A stretch of DNA of 64,000 nt from assembly GCA_037903355.1 (NCBI GenBank), contig JBAJFE010000014.1:1922001-1986000 (forward strand), read 5' to 3'. Numbering within the stretch: position 1 is the stretch's first letter; every line of letters starts with the position of its first letter. The notes below the pieces were generated by a model. That model made no database searches. It saw nothing but the letters and a program-made list of their open reading frames with translations, and was not told where the DNA came from. Source of the DNA: Trichuris trichiura (Eukaryota > Nematoda > Enoplea > Trichinellida > Trichuridae). Below are positions 61,801 through 64,000 of this stretch, in pieces. Made by a program: the position numbers and the translations under genes.

Positions 61801-64000
61801 GATTACCTGTAACGACTAACATGACTTAAGTGCTAAGTACATAATTGTCAAACGACAACTCATTGAAAGCAGCAGACAGCCCGTCGTGCGACTCAGGGTC
61901 AATCCCCTCCTAGGTAAGGGCGGACCCAGGAGTGCAAAGACGCAGGAGCTGTTACCGTAAACCACGCGAAGAGGAAATTTCTCATACCACGTGACATAGG
62001 AGCTGTTAACAAAAAGGTCTAATCAAATCAGCCAACAGTTGCATGACTTGACCTGTCCACGCGAAGACAAGGCAACTATATACAGAAGAAGTCAGAACGT
62101 TTCAGAGTAGTCGGTCAGAGTATCACTAGTGTGAGATCGTCGCAGCTATGATCAGGAAAACCGCGGCCGTAGTGGTTCAGTATTGAATAGAACAAAAAGT
62201 AGCGATTCTTGCTAACGACTCTTTTATAATAAAAAGAATAACAAAATACAACAACGCCTGAGAAACGAGGAACCTTCGCAATACACTCGTCGCCTCTCAA
62301 TGAAAAGACAAAATACTAATGCATTAAAATCAAGGATACCTACCTATTCATCTTTAGCACTAATTGTCGCATCTGCAGTTCACGTTAGATAATACGGTAG
62401 TGTTGTACTAATATTAAAAATTTTCAGACCTCACTCTCTGAAAGGATAGTAAAAAGAAAGAGTCCGTAAATGTTCAATAGGGATTGGACCCTGCTAGACG
62501 AGACTGCTTAATACAACAGTAATAATAAAGTCCGCTTATTTTATCGTCAAAACAAAACTGCTGCATTATAAAGCAGGCTTGTACGAGATGACTTTGAACT
62601 GTAGTTTAATTAAGGCGCTTTCACGTTACTGAGGCAGGATATAGTAAAGCATAGCCTTCTGTATGGGCCTATAGCTCTTCAGTGTAAGCTTTTTTCCTTG
62701 AGGACGTCATACTTTAACGGTTAGTCGTGTGTGAGCTTAAATTGGTTCGCTACAGTAAATTTAAAGCTTTACCTTAAGTATAAGCCCTAGCGTAAACTAC
62801 ATCGAGGACGGCACTGAACGATTATGGAAGCAACGAACAGCCATGGTGATCTGCTCAATGAAACTTCTGTGATCAGTTCAAAATTAAATCCGTTGAATAT
62901 GCCCCTCTACATTCGACGAAACATTTGCAAAGAAGTGGCATCGTAAGTCGTGGACTCGCTGTATTTCGATATTCGCATAATTGAGATGATCTGGGATTGA
63001 ACTTACAATAAATAAGACAAAATAGAATTGTATCTAACGTTCGTAGATAAACTGAGAAATAAAAGCAACGGTACAAACAGCAGAACAGCGGAGTAATAAT
63101 CCTCGTTTGAACTTTTAGCAGAATGAAGAGCCATATAAGCAGAAAAGCCTTTTCAGCCATCTCACACGATAAGATTACGGCTACACATACACAGTCTTGT
63201 TAGTCCTCAGATTCAGCAGATCATCAATCTCCATCAAAACTGGAGGTTTTTTTGGACAAACAGTGGATATGAAGGGTTACTGCACGAGTGCCCTAGTAAG
63301 GAAATTGTATGCTATTAACTGAAGAAACGAAATGCTTTGAGTAACAAAATGTATGCACAAAAAGTTTCAATTTCAGCGACAGCTACTTGTCTAACGACGT
63401 CAGAAAAGCATAGACGAAAGTAAAGCGCATCCTCATGATGCACCTTTGGTTTTGCTTTTGAAAGCATGAAAAACGTTCATTTGTCTGGAGCTTTTCGATT
63501 AAAACGTTGTTCCTGAGCAGAGTTGATAGCGATGCAAGAAATTTAACTGGTTTCTCCGCGCCATCGAAAAATGGTACAGTGAAAAACAGGTAGTATGCAT
63601 GTTCATGCCACCTGCAACAACTTTTCAACTTAATCTTGACAAATCTTTTACAGAGAATTTGGCAATATGAATTCTAAACATTCTCAACAGACGCAAAGAT
63701 ATAAGGGAAAACAGCTTTTATAGCAATCCTACATGGGTGAAGGAGCGAACTTAAAAACGATTGAACGCTGAACTCTACTATACGGTTGAAAATTTCAAAC
63801 TCCCTTCAAACGTGCTAGCTCGTCGCCAACTGAGTTGAGAACAGTGGAAAAGAGCTGTTTTCATAAGGAATTATGAGGATTACAAACTTTCCTTAAAAGC
63901 TATACTTTCAATAAAGTGTGACCGTATTTACTAATCTGTCGGTACATTGGTGCTCCCCAACATGAGCCAGGATCATACTCAACTTGGTTGACGTAAGCAG
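55846..64000. other. Gene-poor end of the window
   Basis: About 8.1 kb, AT-rich, with only short frames on both strands, mostly lacking ATG. A stretch near 60545-60580 is an inverted relative of the 9550-9590 repeat interior. The last 100 bases are open in both directions and could hold an exon edge, but the orientation cannot be decided. No RNA gene, transposase or retroelement was recognised. Confidence 0.4.

Noticed and set aside
63905..63997. Possible exon at the window end: minus frame VEYDPGSCWGAPMYRQIS or plus frame ending at a GTAAGC donor (63992)
   Set aside because: Both strands are open and plausible over the same bases, and the window ends before either can be confirmed.

Overview
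This is eukaryotic, animal DNA, most likely from a nematode of the Trichuris/Trichinella kind (clade I). The evidence is indirect. There is an innexin (protostome gap-junction protein), an Orai calcium channel, and an ERK MAP kinase whose hinge has Cys where vertebrates have Asp, as I recall for C. elegans MPK-1. Most confident introns are only about 50-90 bp, a secreted EB-like cysteine-rich gene is present, and gene space is separated by AT-rich DNA full of small transposon remnants. The species assignment is inference; no rRNA, tRNA or mitochondrial marker is present.

Layout. 1-5107 (+): the C-terminal 1384 codons of the spliceosome core protein Prp8 in 12 exons. 5528-9216 (+): a five-exon, roughly 676-aa protein I cannot name, with a C-terminal segment resembling the PH-like domain I know from plant TRF-like/HOY1 proteins. 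9457-10872: three inverted-repeat elements and a small minus-strand zinc-ribbon gene (10037-10285) with its own poly(A) signal. 16087-16637 (-): a small unrecognised gene head to head with the kinase. 16694-25016 (+): a complete ERK kinase in 7 exons, with a GC-AG intron and a 5.2-kb intron. 26165-30233 (+): a secreted EB/lustrin-like cysteine-rich protein with all introns in phase 1; its 2.3-kb first intron is packed with fold-back and Tigger/pogo elements.

30550-35434 is a transposon graveyard: a Penelope-like fragment, a Ty3/gypsy protease remnant, and a mariner transposase whose 340-codon frame is intact but whose first two catalytic Asp are replaced. 35662-36371 (-) is Orai, whose first intron appears to lack a normal AG acceptor. 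42518-55467 (-) is a complete 399-aa innexin made of two exons separated by an 11.75-kb intron, which hosts an internally deleted Tigger element with target-site TA duplication. 55.9-64 kb contains nothing I can support beyond weak open frames.

The genes are unrelated housekeeping or signalling genes (splicing, MAPK signalling, store-operated calcium entry, gap junctions). No operon or pathway cluster is evident. The most unusual items are the mutated but open mariner transposase, the Orai GT-TG intron, the unrecognised 676-aa gene and the nested palindromes in the EB-gene intron.
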